Positions 34,478 to 42,606 of a stretch of 64,000 bases of DNA are shown piece after piece. The stretch comes from CAZFHA01 sp964518595 (GTDB lineage: Bacteria > Bacillota > Clostridia > Saccharofermentanales > Saccharofermentanaceae): contig CAZFHA010000010.1 of the NCBI GenBank assembly GCA_964518595.1, positions 1 through 64,000 on the forward strand, given 5' to 3'. The translations under genes were made by a program, and so were the position numbers. Under the pieces are notes generated by a model. It made no database searches and was not told the DNA's origin. It saw nothing but the letters and a program-made list of their open reading frames with translations. Each line of letters begins with the position of its first letter. Within the stretch, counting starts at the first letter, position 1.

Positions 34478-34558
34478 GCCAACTCCTTACCAACACCATG
34501 CTCCTTACAACGAAAGACATTTTGTTTTGGGATAAAGGCTGGTAGGGATTGGCTTTTT
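34478..34558 (+). terminator. Likely terminator after the prs pair
   Basis: GCCAA..CCTTACCA (34478-34492) pairs imperfectly with TGGTAGGGATTGGC (34540-34553), and TTTTT follows. The loop is long (about 47 bases), so its strength is uncertain. Confidence 0.5.
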
Positions 34559-34654
34559 ATATTAGAATAACAGGGTTAAGTAATTAAGACTATTTTGCTT
34601 CCTTTATAATATCTTAAAGGGCAAATGGAATATTGCACTTTTGAAAGGGAAAAT

Positions 34655-34957
34655 ATGACACCTCAAAGTCGAAGTCGATCAACCGCTAGTGCCAAAAAGA
34701 AAAGCTCCTCCAGTGCCCCTCGTCGTAGAAAAAGTCAAAAGCAACAGGGCTTTTTTTCTATATTGGCGGAAAGTCGCCTTGGTCGTTTTTTGCTAGCGCT
34801 TTTTGTCACCTTTATCCTCTTGGGAGTCAATTTCCTTTTGTCAGTCAATCAATTTGATCGCTTCTTCACGTTGGTAGGAATTGAATTAATTATTGTTGTA
34901 CTTTTGGCTTGGATTCGATTTGTAATTCGGGGTCAAAGAGACGAAACCAAAAAATAG
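34655..34957 (+). CDS. Small membrane protein, unknown
   Basis: About 100 residues. A basic, Ser/Lys/Arg-rich N-terminal region is followed by two membrane segments (FLLALFVTFILLGVNFLLSV and LVGIELIIVVLLAWIRFVI). I take ATG 34655, which follows AAAGGGA; an alternative in-frame ATG is at 34625. It lies 18 bases before rqcH, so the two are probably co-transcribed. No family is recognised. Confidence 0.6.
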   Translation: MTPQSRSRSTASAKKKSSSSAPRRRKSQKQQGFFSILAESRLGRFLLALFVTFILLGVNFLLSVNQFDRFFTLVGIELIIVVLLAWIRFVIRGQRDETKK

Positions 34958-34975
34958 TAGATAGATGAGGTAATC

Positions 34976-36889
34976 ATGCCACTCGATGGAATAACCACCC
35001 ACTTTTTAGCTAAAGAACTGAAAGATACTCTTACAGGTGGACGCGTTGATAAAGTTTATCAGCCTACAAGATATGATATTTTACTATCAATTAGGCAAAG
35101 TGGTCAGACTCTTCGCCTTTTACTTTCAGCCAATCCCTCCTGTCCTCGCCTACATTTGACCACAATCACACGAGAAAATCCTGCATTGCCACCGCAGTTT
35201 TGTATGTTCTTGCGGAAACATATCGGTGGAAGCCGAATCATTGGAATAACCTCTCCCGGCTTCGAAAGAATCGTCGAGTTCGAGATGGAAACTACAGACG
35301 AAATTGGTGATCTTAAGAGAAAATTTTTGATTATTGAGTTAATGGGTCGTCATAGCAATATTATCCTGCTGAACGCCGAGCGGCGTATTTTAGACAGTCT
35401 GCTTCATGTTGATGCCAAAATTAGCCGTGTACGCGAGGTTATGCCTGCCAGACCCTACGTATATCCACCTGCCCAAGATAAAATTAGCCCTGCCCAGGCT
35501 CTAGAAGCCTGTAATAATAACAAAATTCCTATAATCGCTGCAGCGGCTAACAGACCTTTAGAGAAGGCGCTTCAGGAGTCACTACTAGGATTTTCTCCCT
35601 TATTGGCTAGGGAAATCTGTTATCTTAGTCAGCTGGACCCACGGATGGGTATAGCACAAATTAGCGATCCTCAGCAGATTCAGCTACTTCAAGGACTATC
35701 CTCAGTCTTACAAAAAATCACTGAAGGAGAAGCTTCACCTTCGGCTTATAGTATTACCCCACAGGAAGCACCCAAAGACTTTCATGCCCTTTTTCTTAAG
35801 GATGCCGGTTATCAAACTGCCTGTGAAAGCATCTCACAGGCTATGGACATGGTTTATGGACTTCAAGACACTGCCGCTAATTTCCAGCAAAAAAAGCGCC
35901 ATTTGCTACAATTTTGCCAGAATGCCCTTTCTCATGCTTTAAGAAAGCAAAATATTCATCAGCAAGATATCGAAAGCTGCGCCGAACGTTTCGATTTACA
36001 GAAATTTGGTCAATTACTCTTAGCCAATGCTTATCAAATCCCAGCCGGTGCATCAAATTTTCGCGCCCAAGATTACGAAAGTACTGATGAAAGCTACATT
36101 GATATCCCCTTAAATCAGCAGAAGTCTATCGCTCAAAATGCCCAAGAGTATTTCAAGCGCGCAACCAAAATGAAAGCTAAGTTTGAGGCTTCCAGTCGCT
36201 TTCTTGAAGAGGATGAACAGGCTGTAGCTTACCTATCCTCGCTCTGTCAAGGGCTTGAAATGGCGCAGGATGAGGAAGATTTAGAAGCTTTAAGAGAGGA
36301 AATGCTTCAGAGTGGCTTGCTCTCAAGCAGCTCTGCAGATAAAGCCAGCAAGAAAAAAAACCAACCCATTCAGAACCTTCATCCCGGAAAATCCAAATCA
36401 GGAAGCAGTTCCAGCCGGGCTTTACGCGCCGCTGCCAAGGCTGCACAAGACAAAACAAAACGAAATAACTCGAAAGTAGCCAAGCCCATCTCTTCTGCCA
36501 CCGCCTTTCGCCGCTATATCAGCAGTGAAGGTTACGAAATTCTTTGCGGTCGAAATAACATTCAAAATGATCAACTCACATTAAAAATTGCAGCGGCTGA
36601 GGATTTGTGGTTTCATGTTCAGAAGATGCCCGGAACCCACGTAATTTTGCGCTGTGCTCACAAGCAAGCGACCGACCAAGCAATTTTAGAAGCCGCCCAA
36701 ATTGCTGCCTACTTCTCACGCCCTGCTGGACGTCCCCAAGCCGGACAAGCCGAATCAGGGTCATCCAGTCTAAAACTCCCTGTTGATTATTGCCCCGCCA
36801 AACAAGTGAGAAAGCCCCGTGGCAGCAAGCCCGGCATGGTAATCTATGACCACTACAACACGGTTCTGGTGGCACCTCAATTACCTTAA
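34976..36889 (+). CDS. rqcH: Ribosome quality control factor RqcH (NFACT family)
   Basis: Binds obstructed 50S-peptidyl-tRNA complexes and directs C-terminal alanine tailing of stalled nascent chains. The 637-residue protein has NFACT-N (MPLDGITTHFLAKELKDTL; PPQFCMFLRKHIGG; IIELMGRHSNIILL), a central coiled-coil region (about 280-460) and a C-terminal NFACT-R domain (GYEILCGRNNIQNDQLTLKIA; DLWFHVQKMPGTHVIL). A Ser/Lys-rich linker (about 440-500) precedes NFACT-R. GAGGT precedes the ATG. The 3' end overlaps queH by four bases, tail to tail. Confidence 0.9.
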   Translation: MPLDGITTHFLAKELKDTLTGGRVDKVYQPTRYDILLSIRQSGQTLRLLLSANPSCPRLHLTTITRENPALPPQFCMFLRKHIGGSRIIGITSPGFERIVEFEMETTDEIGDLKRKFLIIELMGRHSNIILLNAERRILDSLLHVDAKISRVREVMPARPYVYPPAQDKISPAQALEACNNNKIPIIAAAANRPLEKALQESLLGFSPLLAREICYLSQLDPRMGIAQISDPQQIQLLQGLSSVLQKITEGEASPSAYSITPQEAPKDFHALFLKDAGYQTACESISQAMDMVYGLQDTAANFQQKKRHLLQFCQNALSHALRKQNIHQQDIESCAERFDLQKFGQLLLANAYQIPAGASNFRAQDYESTDESYIDIPLNQQKSIAQNAQEYFKRATKMKAKFEASSRFLEEDEQAVAYLSSLCQGLEMAQDEEDLEALREEMLQSGLLSSSSADKASKKKNQPIQNLHPGKSKSGSSSSRALRAAAKAAQDKTKRNNSKVAKPISSATAFRRYISSEGYEILCGRNNIQNDQLTLKIAAAEDLWFHVQKMPGTHVILRCAHKQATDQAILEAAQIAAYFSRPAGRPQAGQAESGSSSLKLPVDYCPAKQVRKPRGSKPGMVIYDHYNTVLVAPQLP

Positions 36890-37464
36890 ATTGTTAATTT
36901 GTCCAAATCCTTTTGAATCTTTTCTTTAAAATTAGATTCTTCCAAAGAGAGAATACAACCACAGTATTTTTGCCGATAGAGCCCGTGTTCTTTAGCCATT
37001 TCCTGTGCTTGACGAAAGCCAGGGCGAAAATCGCGATATAAAAATTTTACATGATGACTTTGCGCTGCCTTTTCTCCTGCAACACGGATAGCATCCTGAT
37101 CTTGATAGGGGCTAATTAGGAGTGTGGTACTAAAGGCAGAAAATCCTTCTTCAGCGGCTCTTTGCGCTACTCGATTCATACGAATACTGTAGCACCTCTG
37201 ACAGCGAGAAAAACTATCACGCTCCTTCTCTCCCCATCCTAACCACTGAGACTCCATGTCTAGTAGTTCGCTTTCAAAGGGCAATTGCCAAATATTCATC
37301 AGCGCTTCTGCTTGCTTTAAGCGACGTTTCTGCTCTACTAAAGGATGAATATTGGGATTATAAAAATATCCGCTAATTTTGTAGCCCTCTTCTGACAGCT
37401 GCTTTAAGGGCCATTCGCTGCAAGGACCGCAGCACATGTGTAATAATAAAGGTTCTTTTGTCAT
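36886..37464 (-). CDS. queH: Epoxyqueuosine reductase QueH
   Basis: Catalyses the last step of queuosine synthesis in tRNA by reducing epoxyqueuosine. The 192-residue protein carries the iron-sulfur and metal Cys motifs LHMCCGPCS (Cys11, Cys12, Cys15), RCQRCY and YCGC near the C-terminus, the hallmark of the DUF208/QueH family that replaces QueG. It is 13 bases downstream of ruvB, so is probably in the ruv operon. queA and tgt, which often follow ruvB, are not here. Confidence 0.9.
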   Translation of the reverse strand: MTKEPLLLHMCCGPCSEWPLKQLSEEGYKISGYFYNPNIHPLVEQKRRLKQAEALMNIWQLPFESELLDMESQWLGWGEKERDSFSRCQRCYSIRMNRVAQRAAEEGFSAFSTTLLISPYQDQDAIRVAGEKAAQSHHVKFLYRDFRPGFRQAQEMAKEHGLYRQKYCGCILSLEESNFKEKIQKDLDKLTI

Positions 37465-37477
37465 ACTCTACCTATAC

Positions 37478-38629
37478 CTACCGAAAACCCATTTCATTAT
37501 CGCTACTTACGTCTACAGATACTTCTTCTGTCAATAATTCTATTGGCAAAGGATAATCACTCTCTCCCAAGCCTGAAAGCGAACTTCCCAGGCCTCTTAG
37601 GTGGCGCTCGTAATTATCTGGACAAGGTAGTCCTAGATGATTCCATCCAAGAGGCGTAAGCACACGCCCCCGGGGAGTCTTGGCTACGAAGCCGATTTGC
37701 ATAAGAAAAGGTTCATAGACATCTTCAATTGTGATAGCATCTTCTCCTGTACAAGCGGCTAAAGTATCAAGTCCCACCGGGCCACCACGGAACATCTCGG
37801 CCATATTGGTAAGGATTCTCCTGTCGGTACCATCTAGCCCACGAGGATCAATATCAAGTGCTGCTAAACCAAAGTCAGCCACGGCCTTATCAATAGTTCC
37901 ATTACCCTTCACTTGAGCAAAATCACGCATTCTCTTAAGCAGACGAATGGCAATTCGAGGAGTACCACGCGATCGTGACGCCAAGGTTCTTAGGCCCTCT
38001 TCGCTAATACCAATAGAAAGAATGGCAGCATCCCGGCGCAGAATTTCCATCAAGTCTTCTGTTTCATAGAGTTCTAAACGATTAATCATACCAAAACGGT
38101 CACGTAAAGGGGCTGAGAGAAGTCCTGCTCTTGTGGTAGCGCCAATCAAAGTAAATTTAGGCAAATCTAAGCGGATTGAACGTGCTGACGGGCCTTTACC
38201 TATCATAATATCTAAACAGTAGTCTTCCATAGCTGGGTATAAAATTTCTTCCACACTTCGATTCAAGCGATGAATTTCATCAATAAAGAGCACATCCCTT
38301 TCATTTAGATTCGTAAGAAGAGCTGCTAATTCACCAGCCTTTTCAATAGCCGGACCAGTAGTAATGCGTAAATTTACCCCCATCTCAGCAGCGATGATAC
38401 CTGCCAGGGTAGTTTTCCCTAGTCCAGGAGGGCCGTAGAGGAGCACGTGATCTAGGGCTTCGCCTCTTGTGGCGGCAGCCTCAATAAAAATCTTAAGATT
38501 TTCTTTTACTTTTGTTTGACCGGCATAATCTGCCCAACAAAGAGGGCGAAGTCCCTTCTCGTCACGATCCTCCCACTGGCGTTGCTGCCCAATTAAGCGA
38601 TCATCTTCGTTAAACTCTTCGAAATCCAT
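37478..38629 (-). CDS. ruvB: Holliday junction ATPase RuvB
   Basis: AAA+ motor of branch migration, 383 residues. It has Walker A GPPGLGKTT (66-74), Walker B DEIH (117-120), the TTRAG sensor I and the C-terminal winged helix (FLMQIGFVAKTPRGRVLTPLGW). It is slightly longer than usual (about 330-350) at both ends: the first 30 residues are acidic and unusual, and the tail after GW extends by about 50. It follows ruvA after about 119 non-coding bases. Confidence 0.94.
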   Translation of the reverse strand: MDFEEFNEDDRLIGQQRQWEDRDEKGLRPLCWADYAGQTKVKENLKIFIEAAATRGEALDHVLLYGPPGLGKTTLAGIIAAEMGVNLRITTGPAIEKAGELAALLTNLNERDVLFIDEIHRLNRSVEEILYPAMEDYCLDIMIGKGPSARSIRLDLPKFTLIGATTRAGLLSAPLRDRFGMINRLELYETEDLMEILRRDAAILSIGISEEGLRTLASRSRGTPRIAIRLLKRMRDFAQVKGNGTIDKAVADFGLAALDIDPRGLDGTDRRILTNMAEMFRGGPVGLDTLAACTGEDAITIEDVYEPFLMQIGFVAKTPRGRVLTPLGWNHLGLPCPDNYERHLRGLGSSLSGLGESDYPLPIELLTEEVSVDVSSDNEMGFR

Positions 38630-38748
38630 ACCATACTCCTTAATTAGCGCCTAACACGGACATCAGACTAATTTCTCTCTACATTTACCATAATTTAAAT
38701 GTATACTTAGGTTCATAAAAGTCTAGAAACTCTTGCGGCTAATTATCT

Positions 38749-39357
38749 TCAGACTAAAGCTCGAAGCGACAAGCGGATTAGCTCCTCAACCAGCATCCCC
38801 TCTTGATAAACAGAAGATACCGCTTTCCGAGCTTCCATCGGTGAATATCCCAAAACAACTAAGGCTCCCGCAGCTTCTTGCAGAAGATCGCCGGTCTCAT
38901 CCGTATAAGACTCTGCCGGAATATTCACTGACACTTCCTGAGAATCAAAGGCAAAACCTTTTAATTTATCCTTAAGTTCCAAAACCAAGCGTTCAGCACC
39001 CTTTTTTCCAACACCCTTCACTTGGGTGATACAAGCAATATCACCAGTAATTACAGCTAAGGCAAAACGGCTAGGCGGCAAATGTGCAACCAGAGCTAGA
39101 GCTACTTTAGGGCCAATACCACTCACTTGTAAAAGCATTAAAAACATATCATGCTCTTCTTGAGAGGGAAACCCATAAAGAGCCATTGTATCTTCGCGCA
39201 CATACAAGTGGGTGTAGACACAAATACTATTCCCTTCTTGAGCAAATCGGGATTGAATGGGCGGTAAACAAAAAACTTTATAACCAATTCCGGCAACTTC
39301 TATAACAATAAATTCTTCCCTACGCTGGGTAATTGATCCCTTTAAATATGCATACAT
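38749..39357 (-). CDS. ruvA: Holliday junction binding protein RuvA
   Basis: A 202-residue tetrameric junction-binding protein. It has the N-terminal OB fold (YAYLKGSITQRREEFIVIEVAGIGYKV), two helix-hairpin-helix motifs (LLQVSGIGPKVALAL and ITQVKGVGKKGAERLVLELKDKL) and the C-terminal RuvB-contact domain (EAAGALVVLGYSPMEARKAV). It follows ruvC by 15 bases. Confidence 0.94.
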   Translation of the reverse strand: MYAYLKGSITQRREEFIVIEVAGIGYKVFCLPPIQSRFAQEGNSICVYTHLYVREDTMALYGFPSQEEHDMFLMLLQVSGIGPKVALALVAHLPPSRFALAVITGDIACITQVKGVGKKGAERLVLELKDKLKGFAFDSQEVSVNIPAESYTDETGDLLQEAAGALVVLGYSPMEARKAVSSVYQEGMLVEELIRLSLRALV

Positions 39358-39372
39358 AATTTAACTGCCTCT

Positions 39373-39915
39373 TCATCCTATTATTTCGGAAAAATTCTTT
39401 CCTTTTGGGCCGTATTGATAACCTGCCACAGCTTTATTTGCATGGATTGGTCCGGTATGAGCTTGACAAATAGCAATGGCTAAAGCATCGGAAGCATCGT
39501 CAATCTTAGGTGCTCGTTCAAGATTCAGAATAGTCTTAACCATTTGTCCAACTTGATTCTTATCAGCTCTCCCATAACCAGTCACAGCTAATTTCACCTG
39601 CATCGGGGTATACTCATACACGGGCAATCCACCTTTAGATGCAGCCAATACGATTACGCCTCTGGCTTGCGCTGTCCCCATAGCGGTAGTCGTATTCTTA
39701 GAAAAAAACAGTTCCTCTATAGCCATCATATCAGGCTTATAACGACTAATCACAGCTTCAATTTGCTGGAAAATAGTCAACAAACGGATCTCAAAAGGCG
39801 TATGTGCCTTGGTAGAAATTACGCCATAATCTAATACCTGAAAGCGATTCCCGACATACTTAATTACACCAAAACCCGTTCTCGCATAGCCTGGATCAAT
39901 CCCCAAAATAATCAT
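39373..39915 (-). CDS. ruvC: Holliday junction resolvase RuvC
   Basis: Endonuclease that resolves Holliday junctions. From ATG 39915 the 180-residue protein has the acidic metal residues in place: Asp7 (GIDPG), Glu67/68 (AIEELFF), Asp140 and Asp143 (DDASDALAIA). I prefer this start over the longer frame (39996) because AAGGA precedes it and the family begins at MIILGIDPG. The order pdp-ruvC-ruvA-ruvB-queH is one operon. Confidence 0.94.
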   Translation of the reverse strand: MIILGIDPGYARTGFGVIKYVGNRFQVLDYGVISTKAHTPFEIRLLTIFQQIEAVISRYKPDMMAIEELFFSKNTTTAMGTAQARGVIVLAASKGGLPVYEYTPMQVKLAVTGYGRADKNQVGQMVKTILNLERAPKIDDASDALAIAICQAHTGPIHANKAVAGYQYGPKGKNFSEIIG

Positions 39916-40005
39916 CTTAGCATCCTTACTTAACATCAAGATCAAACATTCGTTCTTGATTGTATTATACCAATCTGCCTGGGGAGAAACAAGCATATCC
40001 TTGGC

Positions 40006-41343
40006 TTAAAGGCTGGATTCGTCCAGTATTGCTAAAACCTCCTTTGGTTTAGGAACTGCTTCTAAGGAATATGTGATGGACTCCGCAATAGCATTGGAAG
40101 CATCATTTAGTTTTTTTTGATCGAAAAAACTTTGTGTCCCTTGGTAAACATTGGCAATCACTTCGCCTTTTTTGACTTTGTCACCAACTTTTTTCTTAAA
40201 GCTAAAGCCTGCTCCCATATCGAGCTTATCTGCCTTTTCTTTGCGCCCTGCACCTAAATTTACACTTGCTTGACCAATCATATAAGCATTTAGTCCAGAA
40301 ATATATCCATCTTTTTCAGCTACAACTACAGCTCTTTTTTCAGGCATTGAGACATAAAGAGGCGATTGATCAGATAGTAATTCTCCACCTTGAGCCTGTA
40401 TAAAAGTTTCAAATATGCGGCGTGCTTTGCCACTTTCCAGAACGGATTGGGCTTCTTCCCGAAACAGCGCTGAAGTTTTATCTGAATTAGGATTGGCTAA
40501 TTTTAACATCTCACCAGCTAAGGTCAAACAAATCTCTAAAAGGTCTTCCGGCCCTTTGCCGGATAAGGTTTCATAGGCTTCTATCACTTCCAATGCATTG
40601 CCAACGTTTTTTCCTAAAGGCTGATCCATTGCTGTAATTACACAAGTAACTGGCCTATGGGCAATTTGCCCAATTTGAATCATAGTTTGAGCCAAGGCTG
40701 CTGCAGATCTCTGATCTTTCATGAATGCACCTTGACCACAGGTGACATCTAGAAGAATTGCATCAGCTCCACCCGCAATTTTTTTACTCATTATGCTGGC
40801 AGCTATTAAAGGAATTGAGTCTACAGTACCTGTCACATCTCTTAAGGCATAAAGAAACTTGTCTGCCGGAGCTAGTTCCGGCGTTTGCCCAGAGAGAACC
40901 ATTCCACAAGCTTGAATTTGTTCTACAAAATGTGTAATAGGAATATCCGTTGAAAACCCACGAATTGATTCAAGCTTATCAATCGTGCCGCCGGTAAAGC
41001 CCAACCCCCGTCCCGAAAGCTTAGCGATTGGAATATCTAGAGCGGCAACAATAGGCAGTACTATCATAGTACATTTATCACCCACGCCTCCTGAGCTATG
41101 TTTATCAACTTTTCTTCCTGGAATAGCAGTTAAATCACACACCTCACCTGAATGTGCCATTGCCAGAGTTAGGTGAGTTATCTCTTCCTTTGTCATGCCA
41201 TTCAGCACAATCGCCATTAGAAGTGCAGCTATCTGGTAATCTGGAATTCTTTGTGTGGTAACCCCACTAACAAAATAGTTTATTTGCTCTAAACTTAGTT
41301 CCTTACCATTTCTTTTGGCAATAATGATATCCAACATATCCAT
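40006..41343 (-). CDS. pdp: Pyrimidine-nucleoside phosphorylase
   Basis: Cleaves uridine, thymidine and deoxyuridine to base and sugar 1-phosphate. The 445-residue protein has KHSSGGVGDKCTMIVLP (81-97, phosphate site), the family block KLSGRGLGFTGGTIDKLESI, and the C-terminal domain GAGRKEKADKLDMGAGFSF. It lies 90 bases upstream of the preferred ruvC start in the same direction. It complements the purine phosphorylase at 8349-9182 in nucleoside salvage. Confidence 0.93.
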   Translation of the reverse strand: MDMLDIIIAKRNGKELSLEQINYFVSGVTTQRIPDYQIAALLMAIVLNGMTKEEITHLTLAMAHSGEVCDLTAIPGRKVDKHSSGGVGDKCTMIVLPIVAALDIPIAKLSGRGLGFTGGTIDKLESIRGFSTDIPITHFVEQIQACGMVLSGQTPELAPADKFLYALRDVTGTVDSIPLIAASIMSKKIAGGADAILLDVTCGQGAFMKDQRSAAALAQTMIQIGQIAHRPVTCVITAMDQPLGKNVGNALEVIEAYETLSGKGPEDLLEICLTLAGEMLKLANPNSDKTSALFREEAQSVLESGKARRIFETFIQAQGGELLSDQSPLYVSMPEKRAVVVAEKDGYISGLNAYMIGQASVNLGAGRKEKADKLDMGAGFSFKKKVGDKVKKGEVIANVYQGTQSFFDQKKLNDASNAIAESITYSLEAVPKPKEVLAILDESSL

Positions 41344-41413
41344 ATAGTCGCCTCCTGTTTTTCTTTATTTTACTGCATTTTTCTCTTTGTGGTAAAAGAA
41401 TTGAGTAAACATG

Positions 41414-41422
41414 TGTTAGAAT
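41414..41422 (+). promoter_or_regulatory. Extended -10 promoter of the Gfo/Idh gene
   Basis: TGT followed by TAGAAT (41417-41422) forms an extended -10 box about 30 bases before the start codon; no good -35 is visible. The AGGAGA ribosome site follows. Confidence 0.4.
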
Positions 41423-41451
41423 GAAAAAAATCTACTTACAGGAGATAGAAG

Positions 41452-42606
41452 ATGACAAAAAAGATAAGTTCTTCCCCTCTTTCCTACGCTTTAATTGGCT
41501 GCGGTAGGGTTTCTATAAAACATTTAAAAGCGATTTTAGCCCCTGATAGCGGATTGAAACTTACAGCTATTGTAGACTCTAATCCTGAGGCGCCCCGCCG
41601 GTTACTTAAGGACATGGGTCTATCAGATAAAGCCTGCCAAAAAATTTTAGCTCAGGTAAGACTATATGAAGATTATCAGAGTATGCTTTTGGCTGAAAAG
41701 CCTCAGGTGGTTGCTATCACCGTTCCTTCAGGACTACACTATGCCATCGCTCTTTCCTGCCTTCAGGCTGGCTGTCACCTCTTGTTAGAAAAACCCATGA
41801 CTATGAAGCTTTCTGAGGCTAGGGAATTATACGAACTTGCGGAAAAGAATGGATGCAAAATTGCTATGGGGCATATTTACCGTTATTTTCCTATTGTGCA
41901 AAATCTTCAAAAAGATTTAGCAAAGGGAAAGTTTGGTGTTATTAGCCATGGTTCGGTAACAGTCCGTTGGGGACATAATCAGGCCTATTATAACCAAGCG
42001 GCCTGGCGCGGTACTTGGAAAAGTGACGGCGGAGTTCTAATGAATCAAACAATTCATGCCTTGGATCTATTATGTTGGTTAATGAACGGCACTGCTACAG
42101 CGGCTTCAGCGATGTTAGCCCAAAGAAATCATACTATGGAGGCAGAAGATGTTGCTTTAGGCTTACTCCGCTTAGATTCCGGAGCGCTCTGCCAAATTGA
42201 AGGAACCACCAATACCTCTCCCCGTGGTCATGAAGCGGCTTTTTTCATTGTTGGTTCTAAAGGCAGTATTCGTGTTGGCATTAAAAAGGGACGCCCCTTC
42301 TTTGATATTCGCGGAGAAAACTATAAAGGCCGTAACTTTTACTACTTTCGCAAAGAGTTTACGTCTAAAGGGCTCCGCGGTATCTTCAAACTATTTAATC
42401 CTCATGCTGGGATTTATGAAGATCTGGTTTCTTCTATTCAAGAAAATAAGCAGCCTATTGCCAACGCTTTTTCCGGTTATCAGTCTGTAGAAATGGTCTT
42501 GGGATTATACCGATCAGCTTTAGAAAGAAAAGAAATTCCACTGCCTGCGACTGAAGATTTCACGACTTTAGAGATGTCGATTTTTTTTGAGAAACAGGGA
42601 AAATGA
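41452..42606 (+). CDS. Gfo/Idh/MocA family oxidoreductase
   Basis: A 384-residue NAD(P)-dependent sugar-type oxidoreductase. The N-terminal Rossmann motif is YALIGCGRVSIKHLKAI (12-28), and the catalytic-region motif EKPMT follows after about 115 residues. An alpha/beta C-terminal domain follows. Substrates in this family range from myo-inositol to UDP-sugars; none is indicated here. It is monocistronic, with an AGGAGA ribosome site. The last 39 bases overlap the 3' end of the opposing surface-protein gene. Confidence 0.85.
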   Translation: MTKKISSSPLSYALIGCGRVSIKHLKAILAPDSGLKLTAIVDSNPEAPRRLLKDMGLSDKACQKILAQVRLYEDYQSMLLAEKPQVVAITVPSGLHYAIALSCLQAGCHLLLEKPMTMKLSEARELYELAEKNGCKIAMGHIYRYFPIVQNLQKDLAKGKFGVISHGSVTVRWGHNQAYYNQAAWRGTWKSDGGVLMNQTIHALDLLCWLMNGTATAASAMLAQRNHTMEAEDVALGLLRLDSGALCQIEGTTNTSPRGHEAAFFIVGSKGSIRVGIKKGRPFFDIRGENYKGRNFYYFRKEFTSKGLRGIFKLFNPHAGIYEDLVSSIQENKQPIANAFSGYQSVEMVLGLYRSALERKEIPLPATEDFTTLEMSIFFEKQGK

